DNA of 64,000 nt from an uncultured Opitutia bacterium (GCA_945957395.1 CAMFKE010000002.1:62001-126000), one strand, 5' to 3'. Numbered from the stretch's first letter, positions 45,677 to 54,362 are shown. The notes: a model not told the origin generated them from the letters alone. Numbers and translations: made by a program.

Positions 45677-46573
45677 ATGAGCGACGCTAACGCCATCCTT
45701 GCCAAACTGAACGCGGGCCGACCGAGCCTGTCCGTGGAATTCTTCCCGCCCAAGACCGAGGAGGGAGCGCGCCAGATTCTCAAGACGGCGGCGGCCATCC
45801 GCCCCTTCGGCGTGGACTTCGTTTCCATCACCTACGGCGCGGGCGGCTCCGGACGCGACCGCACCGTGGACTACGGCGATGTCCTGCGCGGCATCTTCGG
45901 ATTCGAGGTGATGGCCCACCTCACCTGCGTGGGACACTCCCGCGCCGAGCTCGAGACGGTCATCTCCGGATACGCGAACTCCGGATTCGGCGGCATCATG
46001 GCGCTGCGCGGCGACCCGCCCAAGGGTGAAACCGAGTTCAAGCCGCACCCCGAAGGCTTCCCCTACGCCTCCGACCTCGTGGCGTTCATCCGCCAAAAGT
46101 TCGGCAAGCGCTTCGCCATCGGCGTGGCCGGATACCCGGAAAAGCACCCCGAGGCGCCCGACGCGGCGACCGACCTGGCCAACCTCAAGCACAAGGTGGC
46201 GCAGGGAGCCGACTTCGTGACCACGCAGCTCTTTTTCGACAACGCGCACTACTTCCGCTTCGTCGACGAGGCGCGCGCCGCCGGCATCACCGTGCCCATC
46301 GTGCCCGGCATCATGCCCGCCCTCTCGCTCGACCAGGCGCGCAAATTCCACGCCTTCTGCGGCTCGCGCATTCCCGCCGAACTGGAGCGCCGCCTCCTGG
46401 CCGCCGACGCGGACCCCGAGGCGCGCCGCAAGGTCGGCGTCGACTGGGCCGTGGAGCAGATTCGCGAGCTCGTCGCCAAGGGCGTCCCGGGCCTTCACCT
46501 GTATGTGCTGAACCGACCCGACTCCGCCCTCGAGCTGCTCGGCCGCATCAAGTCCGAAAAGCTTCTCGGCTGA
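45677..46573 (+). CDS. metF: 5,10-Methylenetetrahydrofolate reductase
   Basis: Flavin-dependent formation of 5-methyltetrahydrofolate for methionine synthesis. 298 residues, TIM barrel. Motifs: LSVEFFPPKTEEG, FVSITYGAGGSGRDRT, HLTCVGHSR, GFGGIMALRGDPP, and FVTTQLFFDNAHYFRFVD; the glutamate in VEFFPP is the catalytic acid. Stand-alone gene with its own terminator. Confidence 0.97.
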   Translation: MSDANAILAKLNAGRPSLSVEFFPPKTEEGARQILKTAAAIRPFGVDFVSITYGAGGSGRDRTVDYGDVLRGIFGFEVMAHLTCVGHSRAELETVISGYANSGFGGIMALRGDPPKGETEFKPHPEGFPYASDLVAFIRQKFGKRFAIGVAGYPEKHPEAPDAATDLANLKHKVAQGADFVTTQLFFDNAHYFRFVDEARAAGITVPIVPGIMPALSLDQARKFHAFCGSRIPAELERRLLAADADPEARRKVGVDWAVEQIRELVAKGVPGLHLYVLNRPDSALELLGRIKSEKLLG

Positions 46574-46606
46574 CGCCGGCGCGGCCCGCCAAGGGCCTGC
46601 GCAAAG

Positions 46607-46637
46607 AAAAAGCCGGGCGTGCGACGCCCGGCTTTTT
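46607..46637. terminator. Bidirectional terminator after metF
   Basis: 14-bp stem (AAAAAGCCGGGCGT and its complement), three-base loop, T-run on both strands; serves metF and the convergent lipoprotein gene. Confidence 0.92.
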
Positions 46638-46673
46638 AGTTCCGCGCCGAAGAAGCCTCCGGCCGGATGAGAA

Positions 46674-46784
46674 TCAGAACAGCCCGCGACGCTCGATGGT
46701 CACGCCGTTCTCCTCGGTAGTGCCGGAGCAGCCGCCCATCACCAGGGCGCCCAGCGCGACAACGATCAGAAGTGCCTTTTTCAT
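46674..46784 (-). CDS. 36-residue lipoprotein
   Basis: Short ORF with a lipoprotein signal: two Lys after Met, hydrophobic LLIVVALGALVMGGC (Cys at residue 20), then only 16 residues, SGTTEENGVTIERRGLF. The mature peptide would be 17 residues. No family recognised, but the precise lipobox, a good purine-rich upstream sequence (GGACCCTCCGC complement) and the terminator at its end support a real gene. Just downstream of the 271-residue protein (23-bp gap). Confidence 0.65.
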   Translation of the reverse strand: MKKALLIVVALGALVMGGCSGTTEENGVTIERRGLF

Positions 46785-46807
46785 GCGGAGGGTCCTTTCA
46801 AAAACGC

Positions 46808-47623
46808 TCACTCGGCGGCGGGCGCGGGAGCCCCCTGGCCCAGCTTGCGGCGACCGAAGTCGTCCACCGAGCGGAAGAGGGAATGGAAGAAGGAGGCGAT
46901 CGTCACGGACAGGCCCATCAGTTCGCTGTTGGAGAACTCGATGGTGTCGCCGGCGCGGAAGCTGCGACGCGTGTCGGCCAGTCGCAGCTCGGGCTTGGTG
47001 CCCTCCGGGGCGCCCTTGGGCGGATTGATCTGCTGCACCGACTTGAACTCGAACGCCAGCTCGCCGTCGTCGCCGAGGTCCTCCGGAGCGACGACGCCGC
47101 CGCGGCCCATCATGATGCGCAGACCGAAGGCCAGCGAGATGATGCCGTCCTCCAGTTCGCACATGATGCCGAAGGACTTCTCGAGCTGATCGAACTTGTC
47201 CTGCAGAGCGGCGCGCACAAAGGCCTCCTGCGTCTCGCTCACCTTGCGATTGGCCTCCTCGGAGCCGGATTCCACGGCCGCCTTGTTGGCGATGAGCGTC
47301 AGCAGGAAATGGGTCTCGTCGAGGCATCCCGCCGCGAGGCCCAGCAGGTCGTTGAGCGCCTGCACGGTCACCTTGCCGCGCATCTGCTGCTGGATGCGGG
47401 CGTGGTCGGCATGAATCTGCTGCACCGGCATGATGCGCGCCAGACGGGAGAAGTACTCGTATTTCTCAGCGTCCACCGACTGGATGGAGGCCACCTCGTA
47501 GGCCAGCAGGTCGTGCCGGCGCTGCAGGGCGCCGAGATACTTGCGGCTGATGGCTTCAAGACTGATGACCTGTCCGCGGGGCTCTTCGGCGCCGGGTTGC
47601 TGCTGCTCGGGGGATTCGCTCAT
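46808..47623 (-). CDS. Hypothetical protein of 271 residues
   Basis: From the ATG at 47623. Mostly helical in the first 180 residues (SRKYLGALQRRHDLLAYEVA, KVTVQALNDLLGLAAGCLDE, KVSETQEAFVRAALQDKFDQ), then a beta-rich part (GELAFEFKSVQQINPP, FRAGDTIEFSNSELM) and a final amphipathic helix. No signal peptide, metal site or known motif is visible. It lies upstream of the small lipoprotein and divergent from ilvE. I do not recognise the family. Confidence 0.75.
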   Translation of the reverse strand: MSESPEQQQPGAEEPRGQVISLEAISRKYLGALQRRHDLLAYEVASIQSVDAEKYEYFSRLARIMPVQQIHADHARIQQQMRGKVTVQALNDLLGLAAGCLDETHFLLTLIANKAAVESGSEEANRKVSETQEAFVRAALQDKFDQLEKSFGIMCELEDGIISLAFGLRIMMGRGGVVAPEDLGDDGELAFEFKSVQQINPPKGAPEGTKPELRLADTRRSFRAGDTIEFSNSELMGLSVTIASFFHSLFRSVDDFGRRKLGQGAPAPAAE

Positions 47624-47819
47624 GTGAAAGATGGGGAGTGGTGAAAACCCGGCGGATTGAACGGGGAGCACCGCCCTTGGAAACGAAAAACGCCCTCCGC
47701 CCGGCCGAAAGTCGCCCCTCCCCTGCCGATGAAAAATCTCCCCCCGGCCGCCAATTCCGCGCTGGAGTTCGCCGCACGGAACCCTAGTCCCGTCGGCCTT
47801 TCTCACTCTACGAATCGCC

Positions 47820-48734
47820 ATGGAAGTCTACATCGACGGAAAGTTCTACCCCAAGGAAGACGCGAAAATCTCCGTTTTCGACCACGGTCTGCTCTACGGC
47901 GACGGCGTGTTCGAGGGCATCCGCGTTTACGACAACTGCATCTTCCGCCTCGATGAACACCTCGAGCGACTGGAGGACAGCGCCAAGGCCATCCTGCTTC
48001 GCCTCCCCTGGACCCGCGAGGAGATCGCCCTGGCCACGGTGGAAAGCTGCCGCCGCAACGGCATTCGCAACGGCTACATCCGCCTGGTCGTCACCCGCGG
48101 CGTGGGCGACCTGGGCCTTTCCCCCTCCAACTGCAAGGCGCCCTCGATCATCATCATCGCGGACACCATCAAGCTGTATCCGCCGGAGACCTACACCAAC
48201 GGCATGAAGCTCATCACCGTGCCCACGCCCCGCACGAGCCACGCCGCCCTGCCCCCCGCCGTCAAGTCGCTGAACTACCTCAACAACATCCTGGCCAAGA
48301 TCGAGGGACAGCTCCACGGCTACAACGAGGTGCTCATGCTCAACGACCAGGGCTACATCGCCGAGTGCTCCGCCGACAACTTCTTCGTCGTGCGCAAGGG
48401 CGTCCTGTACACGCCCGCCGTGCACGCCGGACCGCTTCGCGGCATCACCCGCGCGGTCGTCCTGGAAATCGCCGCCAAGCTCGGCGTGACCGTCTCGGAA
48501 ACCAACCTCACCCGCTACGACGCCTGGACGGCCGACGAGTGCTTCCTCACCGGCTCCGGCGCCGAAATCGTGCCGGTCATCGAGATCGACGGACGCGTGA
48601 TCGGCACCGGCAAGCCCGGCGAAATCACCGGCAAGATCCTGAAGTCGTTCCGCTCCAAGGTCACCAAGGAAGGCCGCATCATCGAGGCCGCCCCGGCCAA
48701 AAAGGCGCCCGCCGCCAAGGCCAGGAAAAAGTAA
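47820..48734 (+). CDS. ilvE: Branched-chain amino acid aminotransferase
   Basis: PLP-dependent transamination in Val/Leu/Ile synthesis. 304 residues, fold-type IV. Visible: VFDHGLLYGDGVFEGIRVYD, the PLP lysine Lys149 in VKSLNYLNNILAK, GYIAECSADNFFVVRKGVL, and GSGAEIVPVIEIDGRVIGTG. Pattern fits IlvE rather than D-amino acid transaminase. A Lys/Ala-rich tail (AKKAPAAKARKK) extends the C-terminus. Own terminator. Confidence 0.94.
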   Translation: MEVYIDGKFYPKEDAKISVFDHGLLYGDGVFEGIRVYDNCIFRLDEHLERLEDSAKAILLRLPWTREEIALATVESCRRNGIRNGYIRLVVTRGVGDLGLSPSNCKAPSIIIIADTIKLYPPETYTNGMKLITVPTPRTSHAALPPAVKSLNYLNNILAKIEGQLHGYNEVLMLNDQGYIAECSADNFFVVRKGVLYTPAVHAGPLRGITRAVVLEIAAKLGVTVSETNLTRYDAWTADECFLTGSGAEIVPVIEIDGRVIGTGKPGEITGKILKSFRSKVTKEGRIIEAAPAKKAPAAKARKK

Positions 48735-48759
48735 CGGACGAACCCCGTCCGCCCCGCTG

Positions 48760-48790
48760 AAAAAACGCCGGCTCATTGCCGGCGTTTTTT
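48760..48790 (+). terminator. Rho-independent terminator after ilvE
   Basis: Stem of 13 bp (AAAAAACGCCGGC and complement), five-base loop and a run of six T, 26 bases after the stop. Confidence 0.92.
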
Positions 48791-48978
48791 CGTATCCGCA
48801 TGGGCCGGCCCGGCGCCCCGGCATTTCCCTCAACGAAAGGCCAATACGAAAGGGATGACAAAGGCCCCTAGTCCGAAACTTGAGAACACCAGGCCGACGC
48901 CCACCCCAACCGGGAACGGGTGGCGCCAACGCAGCAAACCGGAACAAAGCCCCCGTGCGCCATTGACGCGCATGACTT

Positions 48979-49002
48979 TTGTATCAACAACTGTCTCAAC
49001 AA
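48979..49002. promoter_or_regulatory. Tandem 12-base direct repeat upstream of the third fur gene
   Basis: TTGTATCAACAA and CTGTCTCAACAA (10 of 12 identical) lie in tandem and end 3 bases before the fur ATG; possible binding site for its product. The motif is a direct, not inverted, repeat. Confidence 0.4.
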
Positions 49003-49005
49003 GCC

Positions 49006-49518
49006 ATGCCCCACCCCCGCACCAAATCCGCCCCGGCCGCCGCCCCCCAAGCCACCCTGCCCGACCGCGAGGCCTTCACCGCCCTGCTCGGACGAAAGGG
49101 CCTTCGCGTCACCGGCCAAAGGCTCGCCATCTACGACGCCGCGCTGGCCATCCCGGACCACTTCACCGCCGAGGACCTTCTCGACAAGGCCCGCGCCATC
49201 GACGACTCGGTGTCGCGCGCCACGGTGTACAGGGCGTTGCCCATCATGGTCGAAGCCGGCGTCATTCGAGAAGTGGATGTTGGACGCGACCACAAGTACT
49301 ACATCGCCAACCGCGATGTGGGCGGGGTCAAAATCCAATTGGTCTGCCTGGACTGCGACAAGATCATCGAGGCGGCGGCCCCCCCCATCATGGACTGGTA
49401 CGGCAAAGCCCTCTGCGCCAAGCACAACATGGAACCCGCGACCCAGCGCCTTCAGGTCACCGCTCACTGCCTCGGATGCGACCGCAAGATCGCAGCCATC
49501 CGCGCCAAGGCCAAGTAA
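49006..49518 (+). CDS. fur: Fur-family transcriptional regulator
   Basis: 170 residues from the ATG at 49006. Winged helix [16 protein letters not shown] and [20 protein letters not shown]; metal-binding/dimerisation domain has VCLDCDK and HCLGCDRK, the two CxxC pairs of structural zinc. An N-terminal Pro/Ala-rich tail ([15 protein letters not shown]) precedes the domain. The most canonical of the three Fur homologues and likely the general iron regulator, though that is an inference. Own terminator. Confidence 0.92.
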   Translation: MPHPRTKSAPAAAPQATLPDREAFTALLGRKGLRVTGQRLAIYDAALAIPDHFTAEDLLDKARAIDDSVSRATVYRALPIMVEAGVIREVDVGRDHKYYIANRDVGGVKIQLVCLDCDKIIEAAAPPIMDWYGKALCAKHNMEPATQRLQVTAHCLGCDRKIAAIRAKAK

Positions 49519-49548
49519 GGCAGCCCGCATCGGGGCAAATCAGAAATT

Positions 49549-49574
49549 GCCGGAGCAATCGCTCCGGCTTTTTT
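49549..49574 (+). terminator. Rho-independent terminator after fur
   Basis: 8-bp stem GCCGGAGC with its complement, four-base loop and six T, 31 bases after the stop. Confidence 0.9.
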
Positions 49575-49672
49575 GCGGCCGGCCCGAACATCTTCTTTTT
49601 ACAAGCGAACCGTTCGCTCCCGCTTGTACGCCCGGGGCAAACGAGTAACCAAGCCCGCGTTCCGCACCGACC

Positions 49673-50905
49673 ATGATCTCCCAGCCCCAAGCCGAGCTCC
49701 AACTCATCGAATCCGCCCTCCTGATGGAGTGTGTAGGACCGCGCCTGCAGTCGCAGCTCGGCAAGCTCCTCTCGTCGCAGGACGTGCACATGCTCGTCGT
49801 CTTCTCCTGCGCCGAAGAAAACCGCTTCGAGTTTCTGGAAGTCGGCCCGGGTCAGCGAGTAAAACGCCTCGCCGACGCCCTATCCTGCACCCCCGAAGGA
49901 TTGCACGCCCGATACATCGTACCCTCCGCCGGCTGCCAGCGAGACTTGCTTCCGTCCGGAATCACGCCGGCCCAGGTCATCCCCTACGCCTTGGGAAAAA
50001 TCGCGCCGGTGAACCCCGCCAGCACCAAGCCCGCCCTCAAGGTCGCCTCGTCCAAGGCTTCGACGGAAAAGCATACCGCTGAAAAATCCGCCGAGGCGCC
50101 GGCGCGGGAGCAAAAGAATCCCGAGTTGAAAGCGGATGACACCGCGCCTCACGCGGATTCCGAACCAAAGTCCGCCACGGACGCCACCCCCCGTCGCAAG
50201 GCCGCCCCGCAACCCTCTTTCGAACCGCTGAACGACGAAGCCCCGGCCGACACCCTTCGCCGCGCGCTCCACGGCGTGCTGGCCTCGATCACCGATCGCG
50301 AGGCGGCGCTCAACGCCCGGGAATCCTCGGTGACCGAGCGCAACGAGTACTTCCTCGCCAAGGAGCGCGAAATTGAAGCCGGCCTATCCGAAATCGCCTC
50401 TCGCGAAGCAGCCCTCGCAGCCCGCGAAGCCACCCTGTCTCCCCGTGAAAACCTCCTGGACGAGCGCGAGGAGGCGCTGAAACGCGCCGAGGAAAAAATC
50501 ACCCTTCTTGAGGACGACCTGAAGACGCGCAAAAACTCCGTCGCCTTCCGCGAAAAGAGCCTGGCTGCGCGCGAGCAGGAATCCGAAAGCAGGATTCTGG
50601 ACCTCAACGCGCGCGAAGGCGCCCTCGTGCCGGCAGAACGCGAAATCGCCGGACGGCTGGCCTCCCTTCAGGAGCAAGACGAGCAGCTCAAAACCCGCCT
50701 CGCCGCCTTTGAGGAGGAACGCGCGCGCATCGACGCCGAATTCCGCACGATGAACGAGGAAGCCAAGGAAAGGGAGGCCCGGCTGGAGTCCCGCGAGAAA
50801 GCCATCGCAGCCCGAGAGGCCACCTTCAAGGCGGAGACCACCGCCATGCTTCAGGCCTTGGAAAGCATCACGGCCGCCAGCCGAAACTTCGCTCCGGCAA
50901 AGTGA
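49673..50905 (+). CDS. Coiled-coil protein with heptad RE-AL repeats
   Basis: 410 residues. The first 100 form a globular alpha/beta part (LHMLVVFSC-like VHMLVVFSCAEENRFEFLE, GLHARYIVPSAGCQRDLL) without recognised family. Residues about 105-185 are Lys/Ala/Pro-rich and disordered. Residues about 195-400 are a continuous coiled coil with a repeated 7-residue pattern 'L-x-x-R-E-x-x' (REAALNARESSVTERNE, REAALAAREATLSPRENL, REARLESREKAIAAREATF). No signal peptide. It may be a scaffold or cytoskeletal filament, but this is inference. Transcribed away from fur with its own terminator. Confidence 0.8.
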   Translation: MISQPQAELQLIESALLMECVGPRLQSQLGKLLSSQDVHMLVVFSCAEENRFEFLEVGPGQRVKRLADALSCTPEGLHARYIVPSAGCQRDLLPSGITPAQVIPYALGKIAPVNPASTKPALKVASSKASTEKHTAEKSAEAPAREQKNPELKADDTAPHADSEPKSATDATPRRKAAPQPSFEPLNDEAPADTLRRALHGVLASITDREAALNARESSVTERNEYFLAKEREIEAGLSEIASREAALAAREATLSPRENLLDEREEALKRAEEKITLLEDDLKTRKNSVAFREKSLAAREQESESRILDLNAREGALVPAEREIAGRLASLQEQDEQLKTRLAAFEEERARIDAEFRTMNEEAKEREARLESREKAIAAREATFKAETTAMLQALESITAASRNFAPAK

Positions 50906-50940
50906 GCGCACCGCTTCGCCGAGAATCCCCTCGGAGAAAC

Positions 50941-50981
50941 AAAAATCCCCGTCGCTTCACTCCTGAAGGACGGGGATTTTT
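50941..50981 (+). terminator. Rho-independent terminator after the coiled-coil gene
   Basis: 13-bp perfect stem (AAAAATCCCCGTC and complement), 15-base loop, T-run; 35 bases after the stop. Confidence 0.9.
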
Positions 50982-51200
50982 CGTCTCCATCAGAAGCGCC
51001 CCCATCCGCGCTCCGGCCCCTCGGTAATTCCGACGACAAGCCCACCGAAAGAAAGGGGGAGGCCTATGCTTTCCGTAAAGAAGAAGGCCCCGATACAGGG
51101 CTCTCGCCCGCAGGGCGGTCCGGAGTAATGAGCCGGTGCCTCCGATTTCGATGCCCGATATGATGCGACGGAAATAGCGGGGGCGAATCGATTCACACCC
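50982..51200 (+). other. Leader region with folded segment before the spherulin-4-like gene
   Basis: No convincing ORF. Around 51090-51145 the plus strand can pair GGCTC (51100-51104) with GAGCC (about 51129-51133) enclosing a CGCCC-GCA-GGGCG hairpin, followed by further CCGG/GGTGCC complementarity. It may be an RNA element in the 5' leader; I could not match it to a known riboswitch class. Confidence 0.35.
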
Positions 51201-51977
51201 ATGCCCGACCCAATGCCATTCCGCTACGCCAAGCTCCTATTGCCCGTTATCGCTGTGCTGATTTCGCCCCCATTATCCCAAGGGGCAAAAATGCTGGTTC
51301 CCATGTACGCCTATCCCTCCGCGAACAGCGCGTTGTGGAACGGCGTGCGCGACGCGTCCTCTTCGGTTTCGATAACGGCCATCATCAACCCGGCCAACGG
51401 CCCCGGCGCCCGGGTCGACAGCAATTACCAAAAGCGGATCGACGAGCTCGATGCGCGCGGCGTCCAACTCGCGGGATATGTGCACACCGGATACGGCACT
51501 CGCCCGCTTGAGGCCGTCATCGCCGATATGGACGCATTCCGCACCCTTTATCCCAAGGTCACCATGATCTTCGTGGACGAACAGTCCTCCGATATCGCCA
51601 ACCTCGACTACTACCGGGCCATCCACGCCCACGCGGCCACGTCCGGATACACGCGCGTGTTCGGGAATCCGGGATCAAAAACGCCCGAAGCCTTCACGAC
51701 ATCGCCCCACATCCCTGTCACCACCGTGATTTATGAAAGCCCTTATACGGGTTGGACGACCTATTCGCCGGACGCCTATGTGGGGATGCGCGCCGCATCG
51801 GATTTCGCAATGATCGCGACCAATGTGGGGAGCGTTGAGCGCATGCGTCAGTGCGTGACCCTCGCCAGGCAGCGCAATATCGAGTACATCTATGTGACCC
51901 ATGACAAAGGCGCAAACCCCTACGACGCCCTTCCGACCTACTGGGCCGAGGAGACCGCCGCGGTGGCGACGCCCTAA
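51201..51977 (+). CDS. Secreted spherulin-4-like (GH135-type) hydrolase
   Basis: 258 residues. An N-terminal signal sequence (LLLPVIAVLISPPLSQGA) leads into the Spherulin4 (PF12138) pattern: MLVPMYAYPSANSALWNGV, IINPANGPGARVDSNYQKRI, GVQLAGYVHTGYGTRP, MIFVDEQSSD and the end region YIYVTHDKGANPYDALP. Fungal relatives (Sph3) cleave galactosaminogalactan; the acidic pair Asp126-Glu127 in the FVDE motif is in the catalytic position. The gene has visibly lower GC and freer third-codon use than neighbours, suggesting transfer. Substrate here is unknown. Confidence 0.85.
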   Translation: MPDPMPFRYAKLLLPVIAVLISPPLSQGAKMLVPMYAYPSANSALWNGVRDASSSVSITAIINPANGPGARVDSNYQKRIDELDARGVQLAGYVHTGYGTRPLEAVIADMDAFRTLYPKVTMIFVDEQSSDIANLDYYRAIHAHAATSGYTRVFGNPGSKTPEAFTTSPHIPVTTVIYESPYTGWTTYSPDAYVGMRAASDFAMIATNVGSVERMRQCVTLARQRNIEYIYVTHDKGANPYDALPTYWAEETAAVATP

Positions 51978-51991
51978 AGGCAGAGCCCGAC

Positions 51992-52025
51992 AAAAAAAGG
52001 GGAGGGCAAACGCCCTCCCCTTTTT
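51992..52025. terminator. Bidirectional terminator between the spherulin-4-like gene and the Pta N-half gene
   Basis: Stem AGGGGAGGGC with complement, four-base loop, A-run and T-run on either side, between convergent genes. Confidence 0.9.
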
Positions 52026-52060
52026 AGTCCCCGCCGGACCATTCAAAACAGCACTTACTC

Positions 52061-53224
52061 TCACAGCGACTCGAGCAGAGCCCGAAGGTCGACATGGTCG
52101 TGTATCAGGCTTTCGATGACGGGAATCTTATCCCTGTCTCCCGGCTGCGTCTTCACCGTCATGTTATTGATCTTCGTGGTGACCGCGAAGCTCTCCGCAT
52201 CCGTTCCGACGACCGGTATGGCGGTATGACGCAACATCTCCAGAATCCTCGAGGAGGGGCGCATATTGTTCGTGAGAATAATGCCGGAAACGACCGGGTG
52301 TCCGGAAATCCCCGAGGCGGCGATGATGGCGAAAAGCAGGTCCTCGCGATCGCCGGGCATGATGACCAGCGTGCCCGGACTGAGATAGTCCACGATGCTG
52401 CGGTCGGACATCGCCCCGATGATGACACGCGTGATGCGTTCGCTCAGCATCGGCTCCGGCCTATGAATCCAATGACCCTCGATCTCCTCGACGATTTGAG
52501 AGAGATTGGATTGGGCCAGTTTGGGCAGCATGGGCAGTACGCCCAGCAGCGGCAGCCCGAGACGCGCAAGCCCTCGCTCGCCGTACTCGCGGATAAACTC
52601 AAGCTTCTCGGGAAGCACCTTGTTGAGGACGGCTCCGACGCACTCCACCCCCATCTTTTCGAAAAGCGCCTTGTTCATGGCCAGCTCGTCGACCGGCTTG
52701 CCGATGCCGCCGGAGGCGACCAGCAGCACCTTGGCACCCAGCATGCGGGCGTTCGATGCGTTGGAGCAGTCGAACACCGAGCCGACACCCGCATGGCCGG
52801 AGCCCTCGATGATGACGATGTCGCGCTGAAAGGCCGCCCGATCAAACGCGCGACAGATGCGGTCGAGCACCTGGGGGCGCAGCTCGTCCGGGGTATCCAG
52901 ATATCGACGGGTGAAGGTGGGGTCGATGGCCACCGGGCTCATCGCCGCCACGGGGAGCTTCACATCGTAGATGGCGTTGAGCAGACGGGAGTCCTCGTCC
53001 ACCTGCTCCCCTTCCAGCTCGATGATGCGCTGCGCCACCGGCTTTATGTAGCCGACATTGAGCCCCATGGAGCGCAACGCGCCGAAAAGGCCCAGGGACA
53101 CGGTGGTTTTGCCGTCGTTCATCCGCGTGGCGGCCACGAAAAGACGACGGGTGGAATTGTTCAGCGGGGCTTCCAGAAGCCCGGGGACTTCCTCGGCGAA
53201 ACGCTTCTTCGTAAGAGCGGACAT
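52061..53224 (-). CDS. BioD-like/DRTGG-domain protein, N-terminal half of a split phosphotransacetylase
   Basis: 387 residues from the ATG at 53224. An N-terminal P-loop/dethiobiotin-synthetase-like domain (RLFVAATRMNDGKTTVSLGL at about residues 27-46, IKPVAQR, IVIIEGSGHAG) is followed by a DRTGG domain (RVIIGAMSDRSIVDYLSPGTL, VIMPGDREDLLFA, GIILTNNMRPS). These two domains form the N-terminal regulatory half of long Pta enzymes such as that of E. coli. It lies directly downstream of a separate catalytic Pta gene (94-bp gap, same strand), so this looks like a gene fission or an ancestral unfused pair. Confidence 0.88.
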   Translation of the reverse strand: MSALTKKRFAEEVPGLLEAPLNNSTRRLFVAATRMNDGKTTVSLGLFGALRSMGLNVGYIKPVAQRIIELEGEQVDEDSRLLNAIYDVKLPVAAMSPVAIDPTFTRRYLDTPDELRPQVLDRICRAFDRAAFQRDIVIIEGSGHAGVGSVFDCSNASNARMLGAKVLLVASGGIGKPVDELAMNKALFEKMGVECVGAVLNKVLPEKLEFIREYGERGLARLGLPLLGVLPMLPKLAQSNLSQIVEEIEGHWIHRPEPMLSERITRVIIGAMSDRSIVDYLSPGTLVIMPGDREDLLFAIIAASGISGHPVVSGIILTNNMRPSSRILEMLRHTAIPVVGTDAESFAVTTKINNMTVKTQPGDRDKIPVIESLIHDHVDLRALLESL

Positions 53225-53318
53225 GAATGGAAAGAGATTCGGGATTCGGAAGCAAAGACGCGAAAACGGAGCCAAGCCGACGGGTTCGAAGCGCCGTTCG
53301 CCCGGCGCTCCGCCCCGA

Positions 53319-54362
53319 TCAAACCTTGGGCACGACCGGGTAAAGGTAGCGCTTGTCCACCGCCTGGGCGGCGACCAGAACGGCGGTACCAAAGATGTCA
53401 AGCGCGCTGGCGCCGCGAGAAATCTCGGCGGCGGGACGCTCCAAACCGGTGAGAATCTGACCGTAGGCAGGGATTCCGGCGAGCAGCTGAACCATCTTCG
53501 AGGCGATGTTCGCCGAGTTCAAATCGGGGAAAACCAGCACGTTCGCCTGTCCGGCGACCGGGCTGTCGAGATCCTTCACGGCGGCGGTGAAGGGATCGAG
53601 CGCGGCGTCAACCTGCAGCTCGCCGTCGATTTCAACCGGCATGTCATAGTCGCGGGCCCGGGCCTTAGCCAGGGAGGTGGCGACCTTCACGCGCTCGACG
53701 CAGGCCGAACGGGTGCCGGAGCTCTTCGTGGAATAGGCAAGCATGGCCACGCGCGGGGCGTGGTTGGTGAGGTGATGCGCGAGCATCGCCGTGTTCACGG
53801 CCTGCGTGGCGAGCTGCTCGGCGGTGGGCTCGGGAATCACGGCGCAGTCGGTGAGGAAGAGCACTCCCTCGATGCCATATTTGCCGTCCTCCATCTCAAG
53901 AATCTGCATCGAGGACACCGTATCCACCCCTTCCTGACGGGGCAGAATCTGAAGGATGGGACGAAGTCCGGAAGCCGGCCCGCCGGTGGCGCCCGAGACG
54001 ATGGCGTCCGCCGCATGGGTGGCCACCATCAGCGTGGCGTAGTAGTTGGGCTGGGCCACCAGGTCCTCGGCCTCGAGGTCGCTCAGGCCCTGGAAACGCT
54101 GCAGCGAACGGAACTTCTTAACATACTCGGGAAACTCCTCCGTGCGGGTGGGCTCGATGATGCGGATGCCGTCCAGCTTGATGTTCAGCCGCGTCGCGTT
54201 GATTTTGATGCGGGTGCGGTCGCCGACCAGGATCGGAGCGCCCAGCTTGCGCGTGGCGAACTGACGGGCGGCCTGGATGATGCGCGGATCGGCGCCCTCG
54301 GGGAAAACAACGCGCTTCGGGTGATTCTGAAGGCGGACGGAAAGGCGGCTGATCAGCGACAT
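53319..54362 (-). CDS. pta: Phosphate acetyltransferase, catalytic domain
   Basis: Interconverts acetyl-CoA and acetyl phosphate. 347 residues, only the PTA_PTB catalytic domain: FPEGADPRIIQAARQFATRK, DLVAQPNYYATLMVATHAAD, AIVSGATGGPASGLRPILQI, FLTDCAVIPEPTAEQLA, MLAYSTKSSGTRSACVERVK and VFPDLNSANIASKMVQLLAG. Together with the downstream 387-residue gene it totals 734 residues, close to the single-chain E. coli enzyme (714). No ackA is in the window. Confidence 0.96.
   Translation of the reverse strand: MSLISRLSVRLQNHPKRVVFPEGADPRIIQAARQFATRKLGAPILVGDRTRIKINATRLNIKLDGIRIIEPTRTEEFPEYVKKFRSLQRFQGLSDLEAEDLVAQPNYYATLMVATHAADAIVSGATGGPASGLRPILQILPRQEGVDTVSSMQILEMEDGKYGIEGVLFLTDCAVIPEPTAEQLATQAVNTAMLAHHLTNHAPRVAMLAYSTKSSGTRSACVERVKVATSLAKARARDYDMPVEIDGELQVDAALDPFTAAVKDLDSPVAGQANVLVFPDLNSANIASKMVQLLAGIPAYGQILTGLERPAAEISRGASALDIFGTAVLVAAQAVDKRYLYPVVPKV

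Noticed and set aside
48960-49005. Extended start of the third Fur protein at a TTG (48979)
   Set aside because: The extra residues are encoded by the tandem 12-base repeats, which fit better as an operator; the ATG at 49006 gives a normal length.
50990-51202. A 70-residue ORF on the minus strand before the spherulin-4-like gene
   Set aside because: It overlaps the leader of a well-supported gene, has no recognisable motif and no ribosome-binding site.
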